8,176 nucleotides of DNA, taken from Elusimicrobiota bacterium (GTDB lineage: Bacteria > Elusimicrobiota > Elusimicrobia > 2-02-FULL-39-32). The DNA lies in assembly GCA_016193115.1 (NCBI GenBank), contig JACPSV010000178.1, forward strand, positions 1-8,176. The letters are read 5' to 3'. Each line of letters starts with the position of its first letter. Position 1 is the first letter of the stretch. The notes below the pieces were generated by a model that saw only the letters and a program-made list of their open reading frames with translations, had not been told where the DNA came from and did not search any database. The position numbers and the translations under genes are program-made. Positions 1-8,176 of the stretch are shown one piece after another.

Positions 1-69
1 GAAAATATCCGGAGATTTTCCTGGGAGAAATGCGCTCGGGAAACAGAAAAAATTTATGCCTCTCTCTGA
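1..69 (+). CDS. C-terminal end of a GT4-family glycosyltransferase (5' truncated by window)
   Basis: Frame 1 is open from the first base to a TGA at 67-69 and encodes 22 residues. They include FSWEKCARETEKIYASL, which matches the usual C-terminal helix of GT-B fold family 4 glycosyltransferases (the 'FSWEKxAxxTxxxY' tail). The stop lies 14 bp inside the next gene, whose ATG is at 56, as expected for translationally coupled genes in one operon. By inference the gene is a second sugar transferase for the same polysaccharide. Donor and acceptor cannot be told from so short a tail, and the call rests on this motif and the context alone. Confidence 0.7.
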   Translation, partial: ENIRRFSWEKCARETEKIYASL

Positions 70-1201
70 ACCCAGAATCGCGCTTGTCCACGATTGGCTG
101 ACCGGCATGCGCGGGGGAGAACGAGTATTGGAGATTCTCTGCTCCTTGTTTCCCGGCGCCCCAATCCATACGTTGATCCATATTCCGGGATCTGTCTCCA
201 AAACCATTGAAGAGCATCCGATTCACACCTCCTTCCTGCAAAATTTGCCTTTCGTCCAAAAAAAGTACCGTTATACTCTTCCCTTGATGCCCAAAGCGAT
301 CGAATCGTTCGATCTCTCCCAATTTGATCTGATTCTTTCCACAAGCCACTGCGTGGCGAAAGGGTGCCGTCCCTCTTCCCGATCCCTGCACATCTCCTAT
401 TGCCACACTCCCATGCGATACATTTGGGACCAGTATGAGGATTATTTTGGCGCGCGCAACTCTTCTTTCCTCACGCGCCATGCCATGCGGCTTCTGCGTC
501 CTGCCTTACAAAGATGGGATCGAGAAAGTTCCGGACGGGTTCACCATTTCGTCGCCAATTCCACCAATGTTCAGGAGAGGATCCGCCGATTTTATGGCCG
601 GGAATCGGACGTGATTTATCCTCCGGTCCATACGGAATTCTATATTCCCGGTCCAGAAACTTCTGACGCGACCCACTCTCCATTTTACCTGATCGTTTCC
701 GCTTTTGTTCCTTACAAAAGAATTGACATTGCGATTGAAGCTTTTAACCGTTCCAAACTGTCGCTCAAAATCATCGGGTCCGGACCTGACTTCCGTAAAC
801 TTAAAAACAGGGCACAGGAAAACATCGAATTTCTGGGTTGGAAATCGGAGACGGAACTGAGAGACTACTACCAACGTTGTGAAGCCGTCCTGTTTACAGG
901 AGAGGAAGATTTTGGCATTGTGCCGATTGAAGCGATGTCTTGCGGGAAACCCGTGCTCGCTTACCGCAAAGGAGGCGCCTGCGAAACGGTGATCGAAGAA
1001 AAAACGGGAATTTTCTTTAACGAGCCGACCGTTGAATCTTTTTTGGGAGGCCTGCAAAAACTTCAAACCCGGCGATGGGACGTCCCAACGATCCGGGGAA
1101 GAGCCCTGCAATTTTCTAAAGAACGATTTTTGCGGGAAATCACGGAACTGATCCTCAACAAAACTCGCGATACCTTTGATTTAAGCCGCTACATTTCCTA
1201 G
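56..1201 (+). CDS. Glycosyltransferase family 4 (GT-B fold), probable mannosyltransferase of surface polysaccharide synthesis
   Basis: The 381-residue protein has the two-lobed layout of GT4 enzymes, which move a sugar from a nucleotide-sugar donor to a lipid-linked or glycan acceptor at the cytoplasmic face of the membrane. The N-terminal lobe opens with IALVHDWLTGMRGGE (about residues 8-22), a glycine-rich acceptor/donor loop, followed by YCHTPMRYIWD at 115-125. The C-terminal lobe carries IGSGPDF (240-246) and the E-x7-E donor motif, with E284 and E292 in EEDFGIVPIE, then AMSCGKPV. The overall pattern resembles WbaZ-like transferases, many of which are annotated as mannosyltransferases. 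GDP-mannose genes just downstream fit that donor, but specificity is inference. ATG 56 is chosen because the conserved core begins six residues later; the frame stays open upstream, and no strong Shine-Dalgarno is seen, which suggests coupling to the overlapping upstream gene. There is no signal peptide or membrane segment. Confidence 0.9.
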   Translation: MPLSEPRIALVHDWLTGMRGGERVLEILCSLFPGAPIHTLIHIPGSVSKTIEEHPIHTSFLQNLPFVQKKYRYTLPLMPKAIESFDLSQFDLILSTSHCVAKGCRPSSRSLHISYCHTPMRYIWDQYEDYFGARNSSFLTRHAMRLLRPALQRWDRESSGRVHHFVANSTNVQERIRRFYGRESDVIYPPVHTEFYIPGPETSDATHSPFYLIVSAFVPYKRIDIAIEAFNRSKLSLKIIGSGPDFRKLKNRAQENIEFLGWKSETELRDYYQRCEAVLFTGEEDFGIVPIEAMSCGKPVLAYRKGGACETVIEEKTGIFFNEPTVESFLGGLQKLQTRRWDVPTIRGRALQFSKERFLREITELILNKTRDTFDLSRYIS

Positions 1202-1212
1202 AATCAGGGTTT

Positions 1213-2595
1213 ATGCATGCGCTGAAACGATGGATCAATCTAGTCGGTTTGCTCTTTACCGATAGTCTTGTTCTCTATTTCTCCTTCTATCTCGCCTACG
1301 AGATGCGGTTTTATTTCACGCCGTTTCTGAACTTTTTTCCCGTGACCAAAGGAATTCCGCCCTGGACGATATACCAACAAGCTTTAAGGATCGTGATTCC
1401 TTTGTGGATATTCGTCTTTTTTACTTGGGGTCGCCTTTACAAAAGAAATTCATCGGACGCCGCTAACGAATTCCTGTCCATTCTGAAGAGCGCAATTGTG
1501 GCCGCGTTCCTCATGTTCTCGGCCACGTTTCTGTACCGTTCCTATGAATATTCCCGGCTCGTGCTTGCCCTGAGTTGTCTCCTCTCCATCCTTCTGACCT
1601 TTCTTTCGCGGGAAGTGATCAAACTGATTGTGGGCGCCCTGATCCGCGGAACACTTCCTCCCGAAACCATCCTGGTGCTCGGAGAAGGAAAAAGCGCTGA
1701 AGCCGTGGCTAAAATTCTAAAGAAGGATCCTCACAAAACGATCCAACACTTTCCATTGGAGGCATTGGATCAGGTTCAGGAAAGAGTCCAGAAGGACCCA
1801 TTTTTGAAGGAGGTTTTCATCTGCGGGCAACTGATCAATCTGGAGTCCTTGCAGTCTTTGATGGACATTTGCGAAGACAAAAGAATTGAGATCAAAATCC
1901 TGCCGGACCTTTTGGAGATGAGACTCGGCGAGATTAACGTGGATGATTCTTTAGGGATTCCGATCCTTCACCTGAAACCTTTGAGCCTGCATGGGTTCCG
2001 GTACTGCGTGAAACGCCTTTTCGACGTAACAGTCTGCATCTTCATTCTTTCCTTTTTCTTTTTCCCGTTCCTCCTGATCTCATTCTTGATTTTCGCGGAC
2101 TCTCAGGGGGGAATATTTTTTAGACAGAAGCGCGTGGGATTCAAAGAAAGGAGGTTCGACTGCTTAAAATTTAGAACCATGTTTGAAAACGCGGAGTCTC
2201 TTTTGGATCAGTGGAATTTGAACAGTTTCCGCGGAGGTCCCGCTTTCAAGATGAAAGGGGATCCCCGCATCACCCGAGTCGGGAAGTTTTTAAGAAAGTT
2301 TAGTTTGGATGAGCTTCCACAAATCTGGAACGTTTTGAAAGCGGAGATGAGTCTGATCGGTCCCAGACCGCAGGTACTAAAGGAAGCCGCCGGCAACCCG
2401 GAATGGGCGAAGAAACGTTTTCGTATCCTGCCCGGGATCACGGGATTGTGGCAGGTGAGCGGTCGGGCAGACCTTCCTTACGAAGAGATGATGCGTCTGG
2501 ACATCTACTATCTGGAAAGCTGGTCTCCGGGTCTGGATTTGAGAATCCTGCTGAAAACAGTTCCGGTTGTTTTCGGCGGACGAGGAGCCTACTGA
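1213..2595 (+). CDS. Undecaprenyl-phosphate hexose-1-phosphate transferase (WcaJ/WbaP-type polyprenyl glycosylphosphotransferase)
   Basis: This 460-residue membrane enzyme should transfer hexose-1-phosphate (typically glucose or galactose) from a UDP-sugar to undecaprenyl phosphate, the first step of exopolysaccharide or O-antigen repeat-unit synthesis. Four hydrophobic segments lie near residues 9-29, 58-76, 89-107 and 112-132. A soluble Rossmann-like CoA_binding_3 domain follows, beginning at about 152 (LVLGEGKS at 154-161). A fifth hydrophobic stretch (about 270-293) follows KRLFDV at 267 and leads into the catalytic domain. That domain has FDCLKFRTM (315-323), the Asp-Glu pair D366-E367 in LDELPQIWNVL, SLIGPRPQ (380-387) and PGITGLWQVSGR (407-418). 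Length and order are those of complete family members. The WQVSGR form is common in WbaP-like (galactose) members, but the sugar cannot be assigned safely. It starts 11 bp after the glycosyltransferase stop with only a weak CAGGG upstream. Confidence 0.95.
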   Translation: MHALKRWINLVGLLFTDSLVLYFSFYLAYEMRFYFTPFLNFFPVTKGIPPWTIYQQALRIVIPLWIFVFFTWGRLYKRNSSDAANEFLSILKSAIVAAFLMFSATFLYRSYEYSRLVLALSCLLSILLTFLSREVIKLIVGALIRGTLPPETILVLGEGKSAEAVAKILKKDPHKTIQHFPLEALDQVQERVQKDPFLKEVFICGQLINLESLQSLMDICEDKRIEIKILPDLLEMRLGEINVDDSLGIPILHLKPLSLHGFRYCVKRLFDVTVCIFILSFFFFPFLLISFLIFADSQGGIFFRQKRVGFKERRFDCLKFRTMFENAESLLDQWNLNSFRGGPAFKMKGDPRITRVGKFLRKFSLDELPQIWNVLKAEMSLIGPRPQVLKEAAGNPEWAKKRFRILPGITGLWQVSGRADLPYEEMMRLDIYYLESWSPGLDLRILLKTVPVVFGGRGAY

Positions 2596-2598
2596 TCC

Positions 2599-3597
2599 AT
2601 GCAGGCATTGATCCTGACGGGAGGGTTGGGAACACGGTTGCGTCCTCTCACGCTCTACACTCCCAAACCTCTTTTGCCCATCGCCAATCTTCCTTTCTTA
2701 AGTTACCCTCTCTCCTCCTTAAGAAAACATTCTGTTCGGGATGTCTTCTTGTGTACCTCCGAATCCCTGATACCCTATGAAAATTTTGTGAAAGCGGAAA
2801 GCAGGAAAGGAACTCGTCTAGTCTGTTCGAGAGAATTTCGGCCTCTGGGCACCGCAGGAGCCATCAAGAATGCCCAGAAACATATTGATTCTTCTCCTTT
2901 TTTTGTGATGAACGGGGACGTCCTGACCGACCTTGATCTGGGTTCCATGATCCGATTTCACAAAGAAAAGGAATCCCTTCTGACAATCGCCTTAATTCCC
3001 GTGAAAGACCCTTCCTCCTATGGACTTGTACGATTGGATTCCCGTCAGAGAGTGACCCAATTTATTGAGAAACCTTCTCCCTCCAATTCTAGCAACCATC
3101 CAACCTATTTAATCAATGGCGGCATCTATCTTTTAGAAAAAGAGATTCTGGACCGGATTCCTAAAGGCAAACCGTTCTCGACGGAAAGGGAACTTTTTCC
3201 GGGAGCTCTCTCCGAAAAGATTCCTTTTTACGGATTTGTCGCCTCTCCTAGAACGTATTGGATAGATATCGGCACACCCGAAAAATACCTCCAGGCAAAC
3301 GAAGATATGCGCCGGAAAACAAAAGCGACGGTTCGCGATTCTCAAATCAAAATCAAGCTCGCGATCCACGCCAGCGCCCAGATCAGCGAAGAATCTGTTC
3401 TAGGGGACGGGTGCGCTATCGGAGCCAACACGGTCGTTCGGCGCTGTGTCCTTCTCGATCATGTGACCGTTGGAGACGATTGTATTCTGGAGAACTGTAT
3501 TGTCGGCAACAGGGTTAGGATTGGACGCCACTCTACCGTCAAAAACTCTAAAGTAATTGGTGACCATTCTTTACTCACCCCCTTTTCTCAATTATAA
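2599..3597 (+). CDS. Mannose-1-phosphate guanylyltransferase, GMPPB-like NDP-sugar pyrophosphorylase with left-handed beta-helix tail
   Basis: The 332-residue protein most likely makes GDP-mannose from mannose-1-phosphate and GTP in the cytoplasm. The nucleotidyltransferase domain has the nucleotide-binding loop [12 protein letters not shown] (near residues 7-18) with KPLLPIAN after it, RPLGTAGAIK (81-90), the metal-binding aspartate D107 in MNGDVLTD, FIEKPS (E157, K158) and WIDIGTPEKY with D223. STERELFP corresponds to SIEKEVFP of eukaryotic GMPPB, which supports guanylyltransferase over glucose-1-phosphate thymidylyltransferase. A hexapeptide-repeat region follows at about 256-325, as in GMPPB. 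The start is three bases after the preceding stop, with GAGGAG at 2582-2587 as ribosome binding site, inside the end of the previous gene. The next gene encodes the isomerase domain that is fused to guanylyltransferase in AlgA/ManC proteins, so the pair looks like an unfused version. UDP-glucose or other NDP-sugar activity remains possible. Confidence 0.85.
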   Translation: MQALILTGGLGTRLRPLTLYTPKPLLPIANLPFLSYPLSSLRKHSVRDVFLCTSESLIPYENFVKAESRKGTRLVCSREFRPLGTAGAIKNAQKHIDSSPFFVMNGDVLTDLDLGSMIRFHKEKESLLTIALIPVKDPSSYGLVRLDSRQRVTQFIEKPSPSNSSNHPTYLINGGIYLLEKEILDRIPKGKPFSTERELFPGALSEKIPFYGFVASPRTYWIDIGTPEKYLQANEDMRRKTKATVRDSQIKIKLAIHASAQISEESVLGDGCAIGANTVVRRCVLLDHVTVGDDCILENCIVGNRVRIGRHSTVKNSKVIGDHSLLTPFSQL

Positions 3598-3598
3598 T
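3570..3598 (+). promoter_or_regulatory. Candidate sigma-70-type promoter overlapping the end of the guanylyltransferase gene
   Basis: A perfect TATAAT at 3593-3598 lies 17 bp downstream of TTTACT (3570-3575), which matches four of six bases of TTGACA. The -10 covers the TAA stop of the upstream gene (3595-3597). The expected transcription start, about 3605, would fall only a few bases before ATG 3608, giving a leaderless or nearly leaderless cupin mRNA. No Shine-Dalgarno is visible before that ATG, which fits the idea. The hexamers could also be chance in this A/T-rich stretch. Confidence 0.4.
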
Positions 3599-3607
3599 AG
3601 TCAGATA

Positions 3608-3940
3608 ATGAAAAGAGTTCGCAAACCTTGGGGTAGAGAAGTATGGTTCGCGCAAACGCCGCGATACGTGGGTAAACTTCTGTACATTCGCAAGGGGCAC
3701 CGTCTGAGCCTGCAATACCACAATAAAAAGGAAGAGACTCTGTATACTCTGCAGGGACCTTACATGCTGGAAAAAAATGGAAGAAAAAAGAAGATGAAAA
3801 GCGGAAGTTCCGTTCACTTTCCTCCTAAAACAATCCACCGCATGACTGCCCAATACGGCGACGTCATTCTGATTGAGGTCTCGACCCCAGAAGTGGAGGA
3901 CGTCGTTCGTCTCCAAGATGATTACCACAGAATCTCATAA
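3608..3940 (+). CDS. Stand-alone cupin of the type II phosphomannose isomerase family (ManC/AlgA C-terminal domain)
   Basis: This 110-residue single-domain cupin matches the C-terminal isomerase domain of AlgA/ManC, which interconverts fructose-6-phosphate and mannose-6-phosphate. It begins with KPWGREVWFA, the usual opening of that domain. Cupin motif 1 is LSLQYHNKKEETLYTLQG, supplying the probable metal ligands Gln, His and Glu. Motif 2 is around FPPKTIHRM with a further His. It ends in IEVSTPEVEDVVRLQDDYHR, which parallels IEVQ...EDDIVR..D.YGR of the family. The usual HHHRAEH is HNKKEET here, so the conserved active-site Arg is Lys and activity is uncertain. ATG 3608 is preferred over a GTG at 3557 because family similarity begins right after it and the longer form would overlap the upstream gene by 41 bp. 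The 3' end overlaps the mutase gene by 23 bp. By context it feeds mannose-6-phosphate to the mutase; a non-catalytic cupin is the alternative. Confidence 0.8.
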   Translation: MKRVRKPWGREVWFAQTPRYVGKLLYIRKGHRLSLQYHNKKEETLYTLQGPYMLEKNGRKKKMKSGSSVHFPPKTIHRMTAQYGDVILIEVSTPEVEDVVRLQDDYHRIS

Positions 3941-5429
3941 ATCCGGCGTTCCCGTCTCCGCGCCGGAGATTCGTTTTGGGACGGACGGATGGAGAGGCGT
4001 GATCGGAGAAACTTATACCTACCGGAACGTTTCTCTGGTTTCTCAGGCCGTAGCCAAAGCGTTCGACTCAGAAAAATCCCGGAAACAAAAGATCTATGTG
4101 GGATTCGATCACCGGTTCCAAGCCAGGAGTTTTGCCGCGTTGGCAGCCGCCGTTTTAGAACGGAACGGTTTTAACCCTCATCTGCTTTCTCAGCCCGTGA
4201 CTTCTCCTTTTCTTTCCTTTGTCACATGGAAAAAGAAATCTCCCTTCGGTATCATGATCACCGCCAGCCATAACCCCTCTCAATATCTGGGATTCAAGAT
4301 CAAAGGTTCTTTTGGCGGGTCCATTGCCCCTGAAACTGTCTCTAAAATCGAAGAGAAACTGCATTCTTTGACAACCAATGGCTCCGCCTCTCTATCCCTT
4401 TCAGTCCCGGCGAGACCCTCACAAACTTCCGATTCTCCTCTATTCCTTTCCTATCTACAGTATTTGAAAGAGCATGTGGACGTGTCTCTCTTTCAAAAAA
4501 AGAAAATCAAGATTGTTTTCGATACGCTGTACGGTTCCGGATCCTATTTAAGCGAACTCTTCTTCCGATCTTTTTCTCATCCCCTTGAGATAGAACCGTT
4601 GCATCAGGGTAGTGACCCGCTTTTTGGCGGGCTACACCCGGAACCCATTGAAGAATATCTGGGCGACTTGAAAAACCGTATCCGCCAATCTCATGCGGAT
4701 GTGGGATTTGCTCTGGACGGGGATGGTGACCGTCTGGGAATCGTAGATGAAAGTGGAACCTACCGTACGCCCCAACAGGTTTTTGCTCTGCTCCTCTACT
4801 ACCTTCTCACGGAAAAAAAACTTAAAGGGAAAGTGGTTCAGGCTGTTTCTCTTGGATTTCTATCGGAACGAATCGCGAGCGATTACAACTGCCCGTTGGA
4901 AGAAGTTCCGGTCGGGTTCAAGTCTATCGCGGAAAAGATGCTGGCAGAACCTGTTTTAATCGGCGGGGAAGAGTCCGGCGGGTACGCGTTCAGCAAAACC
5001 AAACAGTCCACGCGACCGGGAAGCATCATTCCCGAAAGAGACGGACTCTTTTCTTCTCTTCTCATCCTGGAAATGATGGCCGCTACAGGCCGATCCGTCG
5101 GCCAAATCCTGAAAGAGGTGCAAAAACGATATGGGAACTCCTTCTATTTAAGAAAAGATATTCCTCTGTCCCGCCCTATCCCCAACAAATCGGCGTTTAC
5201 TCAAGAAATGCAGAAAAGGTTTCCGGACAAGTGGCTGGGACTTTCTGTGCGAGAAATGAGAACCCTGGACGGGCTCAAAATTGTCCTGTCAGACGGGTCG
5301 TGGGTACTCCTGCGTCCCAGCGGAACCGAACCCCTCTTGAGAACCTACGCGGAATTCTCTAGTCTAGACCTCGCCCGGAAATCTCTGGAGAAACTGGCGG
5401 CCTTGATTCCAGCTTCAATCGGGAGGTGA
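3918..5429 (+). CDS. Phosphomannomutase/phosphoglucomutase (alpha-D-phosphohexomutase superfamily)
   Basis: The 503-residue cytoplasmic enzyme should interconvert hexose-6-phosphate and hexose-1-phosphate, here probably mannose-6-phosphate to mannose-1-phosphate for GDP-mannose. All four domains' signatures are present: FGTDGWRG at 20-27; the phosphoserine loop TASHNP (115-120, catalytic S117); the magnesium loop DGDGDR (D267, D269, D271); the sugar-recognition loop GGEESGG (349-355); and the phosphate-binding loop RPSGTEP (466-472). GEESGG is common in phosphoglucomutase-like members, so glucose-1-phosphate may also be made. ATG 3918 is chosen because it gives a normal short leader to the FGTDGWRG core. 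The frame continues to a TTG at 3873, but that would lie deep inside the cupin gene. A GGAGGA at 3895-3900 is too far (17 bp) to be an ideal ribosome binding site, so coupling to the cupin gene, whose stop is at 3940, is likely. The gene ends four bases before the next start. Confidence 0.93.
   Translation: MITTESHKSGVPVSAPEIRFGTDGWRGVIGETYTYRNVSLVSQAVAKAFDSEKSRKQKIYVGFDHRFQARSFAALAAAVLERNGFNPHLLSQPVTSPFLSFVTWKKKSPFGIMITASHNPSQYLGFKIKGSFGGSIAPETVSKIEEKLHSLTTNGSASLSLSVPARPSQTSDSPLFLSYLQYLKEHVDVSLFQKKKIKIVFDTLYGSGSYLSELFFRSFSHPLEIEPLHQGSDPLFGGLHPEPIEEYLGDLKNRIRQSHADVGFALDGDGDRLGIVDESGTYRTPQQVFALLLYYLLTEKKLKGKVVQAVSLGFLSERIASDYNCPLEEVPVGFKSIAEKMLAEPVLIGGEESGGYAFSKTKQSTRPGSIIPERDGLFSSLLILEMMAATGRSVGQILKEVQKRYGNSFYLRKDIPLSRPIPNKSAFTQEMQKRFPDKWLGLSVREMRTLDGLKIVLSDGSWVLLRPSGTEPLLRTYAEFSSLDLARKSLEKLAALIPASIGR
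5422..5426 (+). promoter_or_regulatory. Ribosome binding site fixing the GTG start at 5434
   Basis: GGAGG ends at 5426, seven bases before GTG 5434, and runs into the TGA stop of the mutase gene (5427-5429). This spacing is optimal and favours the GTG over the ATG codons at 5443 and 5449, which would cut into the first beta strand of the downstream protein. Confidence 0.8.
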
Positions 5430-5433
5430 GAGA

Positions 5434-6483
5434 GTGATCGCAATGGTGATGTGCGCGGGGGAAGGAACTCGGCTGAGACCTCTCACCTATACCCTGCCTA
5501 AACCCATGGTGCCCGTCGCAAACCGACCCGTTCTGGAATACACGCTTCTAAACCTCAAACGGCACGGCATTCGGGAAGTGGTCATCAATCTGGGATACCA
5601 GTCTAACGTGATTCAGTCCTACTTTGGAGATGGTTCCCGTTATGGGATTCTCATTCACTATTCTCCGGAGAAAAATCTTTTGGGGACCGCCGGTGGAGTA
5701 AAGAAAGCGGAAAATATTTTCCGGAACGATTCCGATTCCGACTTTCTGGTCACGAGCGGCGACAGTTTGACGGATATCAATTTTACGAGTCTTTTACGGT
5801 TCCACCGCAAGAAACGCGCCGCAGCCACGATCGCGCTCAAAAAAGTGGAAAGCCGGTTTGAGTACGGGGTGACTCTTCTAAACAAAAAAGATGAAATCAC
5901 AAACTTCATTGAAAAACCGTCCTGGGGAGAAATCTATTCCAACCGCGTGAACACGGGCATCTATGTGTTTCAAAAAGAAATTCTGAAACGCATTCCTTCC
6001 GGAAAATTTTATGATTTTGGACGGCAACTCCTGCCTCAACTGATCCGCACGGAGAAAGCGTGCGGATTTGAGTTCAAGGAATATTGGACAGACATAGGAA
6101 CTTTGGCGGAATATAAACAGGCGCAAACGATCGTCCTGAACAAAGGTATCCGAACCCGTCCGGACGCTCCGGAAGTGCGTCCCAATGTCTGGGTAGGAAA
6201 AAATTGCCGGATGGAAAGAGGCGTTCGTCTGCACGCGCCCTGTTTCATAGGAAACGATTGCTTTTTAGGCAAAAATGCTATAATAGGCGCTCACACAATT
6301 GTAGGTCACCGTTCTCAGATTGGATCCGGCTCCGTTTTAAGCCAATCTATCTTGTGGGATGGAGTCAAGGTTGGGGCAGGAGCGCGGTTGGATCGTTGCA
6401 TCATTGGCAAAGATGCAACAGTTCCCCGAGAAGTTTCTTATCATGGCGGAGCCATTTTGAGTTTAAGCAAAGATTTGATCTAG
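5434..6483 (+). CDS. Sugar-1-phosphate nucleotidyltransferase, probable mannose-1-phosphate guanylyltransferase of the cyanobacterial/actinobacterial type
   Basis: The 349-residue protein has a nucleotidyltransferase domain followed by a hexapeptide-repeat domain. Key elements are [11 protein letters not shown] (8-18), LGTAGGV (83-89), the metal aspartate D110 in [16 protein letters not shown] (E160, K161), NTGIYVF and [10 protein letters not shown] (D220). DFGRQLLP corresponds to the DFxxxLFP stretch of its relatives. The repeat domain spans roughly 242-345, including VWVGKNC and [20 protein letters not shown]. This pattern is closest, from memory, to the N-terminal part of long proteins in cyanobacteria and actinobacteria where it is fused to a phosphomannomutase. 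Here the mutase is the separate gene just upstream, four bases away. It is clearly a different subfamily from the guanylyltransferase at 2599-3597, so the two may make different nucleotide sugars (GDP-mannose, GDP-heptose, dTDP- or UDP-glucose). The base specificity cannot be settled from motifs. The start is GTG with an excellent ribosome binding site. Confidence 0.85.
   Translation: MIAMVMCAGEGTRLRPLTYTLPKPMVPVANRPVLEYTLLNLKRHGIREVVINLGYQSNVIQSYFGDGSRYGILIHYSPEKNLLGTAGGVKKAENIFRNDSDSDFLVTSGDSLTDINFTSLLRFHRKKRAAATIALKKVESRFEYGVTLLNKKDEITNFIEKPSWGEIYSNRVNTGIYVFQKEILKRIPSGKFYDFGRQLLPQLIRTEKACGFEFKEYWTDIGTLAEYKQAQTIVLNKGIRTRPDAPEVRPNVWVGKNCRMERGVRLHAPCFIGNDCFLGKNAIIGAHTIVGHRSQIGSGSVLSQSILWDGVKVGAGARLDRCIIGKDATVPREVSYHGGAILSLSKDLI
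6258..6284 (+). promoter_or_regulatory. Candidate extended -10 promoter inside the nucleotidyltransferase gene, upstream of metK
   Basis: TGCTATAAT at 6276-6284 is a perfect extended -10 (TGn plus TATAAT). A partial -35, TTGCTT at 6258-6263, sits 15 bp upstream of the -10 hexamer. A start near 6291 would give metK a leader of about 220 bases and let metK-ahcY be expressed apart from the polysaccharide genes. The evidence is sequence match only; the site lies within the hexapeptide-repeat coding region and may be chance. Confidence 0.3.
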
Positions 6484-6495
6484 CAGGATATCATT

Positions 6496-6504
6496 AAGAG
6501 GAGG
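6496..6504 (+). promoter_or_regulatory. Strong ribosome binding site of metK
   Basis: AAGAGGAGG ends ten bases before ATG 6515 and lies in the 31-bp gap after the nucleotidyltransferase stop. It is among the strongest Shine-Dalgarno sequences in the window, fitting a highly translated housekeeping gene. The gap is too short for a SAM riboswitch or an intrinsic terminator, so read-through from the upstream genes is expected. Confidence 0.8.
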
Positions 6505-6514
6505 AAAAGGTGGC

Positions 6515-8176
<1,662 letters not shown>

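Noticed and set aside
506..1111. Open frame of 201 codons on the - strand, antisense to the GT4 gene
   Set aside because: No family motif or supported start, and it lies entirely within a well-supported glycosyltransferase gene.
2403..2780. Open frame of 125 codons on the + strand across the transferase/guanylyltransferase junction
   Set aside because: It overlaps two genes with clear catalytic motifs in another frame, and its translation is low-complexity and unrecognisable.
3557..3607. N-terminal extension of the cupin gene from a GTG
   Set aside because: The extra 17 residues lie before the conserved KPWG opening, would overlap the upstream gene by 41 bp, and do not look like any part of the isomerase family.
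3873..3917. N-terminal extension of the mutase gene from a TTG
   Set aside because: It adds 15 basic residues not seen in the family and deepens the overlap with the cupin gene; ATG 3918 gives a normal leader.
6484..6514. SAM-responsive riboswitch before metK
   Set aside because: The gap is only 31 bp and is filled mostly by the ribosome binding site; no aptamer-sized structure can fit outside the upstream coding sequence.

Overview
The window is a densely packed, single-strand stretch of bacterial chromosome. All eight supported genes lie on the + strand. Gaps between them are 31 bp or less, and several neighbours overlap by 14-23 bp. The base composition is moderate, near 50% G+C by eye. 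TGA is used as a normal stop, so the standard bacterial code applies. Most starts with a visible Shine-Dalgarno (AAGGAG/GGAGG type) are unambiguous; one GTG and one TTG start are used. No rRNA, tRNA, CRISPR array, transposase or intrinsic terminator was found. The organism cannot be fixed from this alone. The metK-ahcY pair and a surface-polysaccharide locus with WbaP/WcaJ-type chemistry suggest a free-living bacterium that makes an undecaprenyl-linked glycan, possibly one of the uncultivated phyla such as Omnitrophota. That placement is a guess.

Region 1 (1-2595) is glycan assembly. It holds the last 22 codons of a GT4 glycosyltransferase, a complete second GT4 glycosyltransferase (56-1201), and a membrane-bound polyprenyl-phosphate hexose-1-phosphate transferase (1213-2595) that would start the repeat unit on undecaprenyl phosphate.

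Region 2 (2599-6483) is nucleotide-sugar supply. It holds a GMPPB-like mannose-1-phosphate guanylyltransferase (2599-3597), a stand-alone type II phosphomannose isomerase cupin domain (3608-3940), a phosphomannomutase/phosphoglucomutase (3918-5429) and a second, distinct sugar-1-phosphate nucleotidyltransferase (5434-6483). Together they give a plausible complete route from fructose-6-phosphate through mannose-6-phosphate and mannose-1-phosphate to GDP-mannose, which region 1 glycosyltransferases could use. The same activities are fused into bifunctional proteins in other bacteria (isomerase with guanylyltransferase, and guanylyltransferase with mutase); here all are separate genes side by side.

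Region 3 (6515-8176) is the activated-methyl cycle: S-adenosylmethionine synthetase (metK), then the N-terminal third of S-adenosylhomocysteine hydrolase (ahcY), which starts with TTG and runs off the window. Two promoter-like sequences were seen, one just before the cupin gene (it would give a nearly leaderless mRNA) and one inside the second nucleotidyltransferase gene, upstream of metK. Both are predictions from sequence only. I see no undescribed system here; the most useful points are the unfused GDP-mannose module with two different pyrophosphorylases and the unusual start context of the cupin gene.
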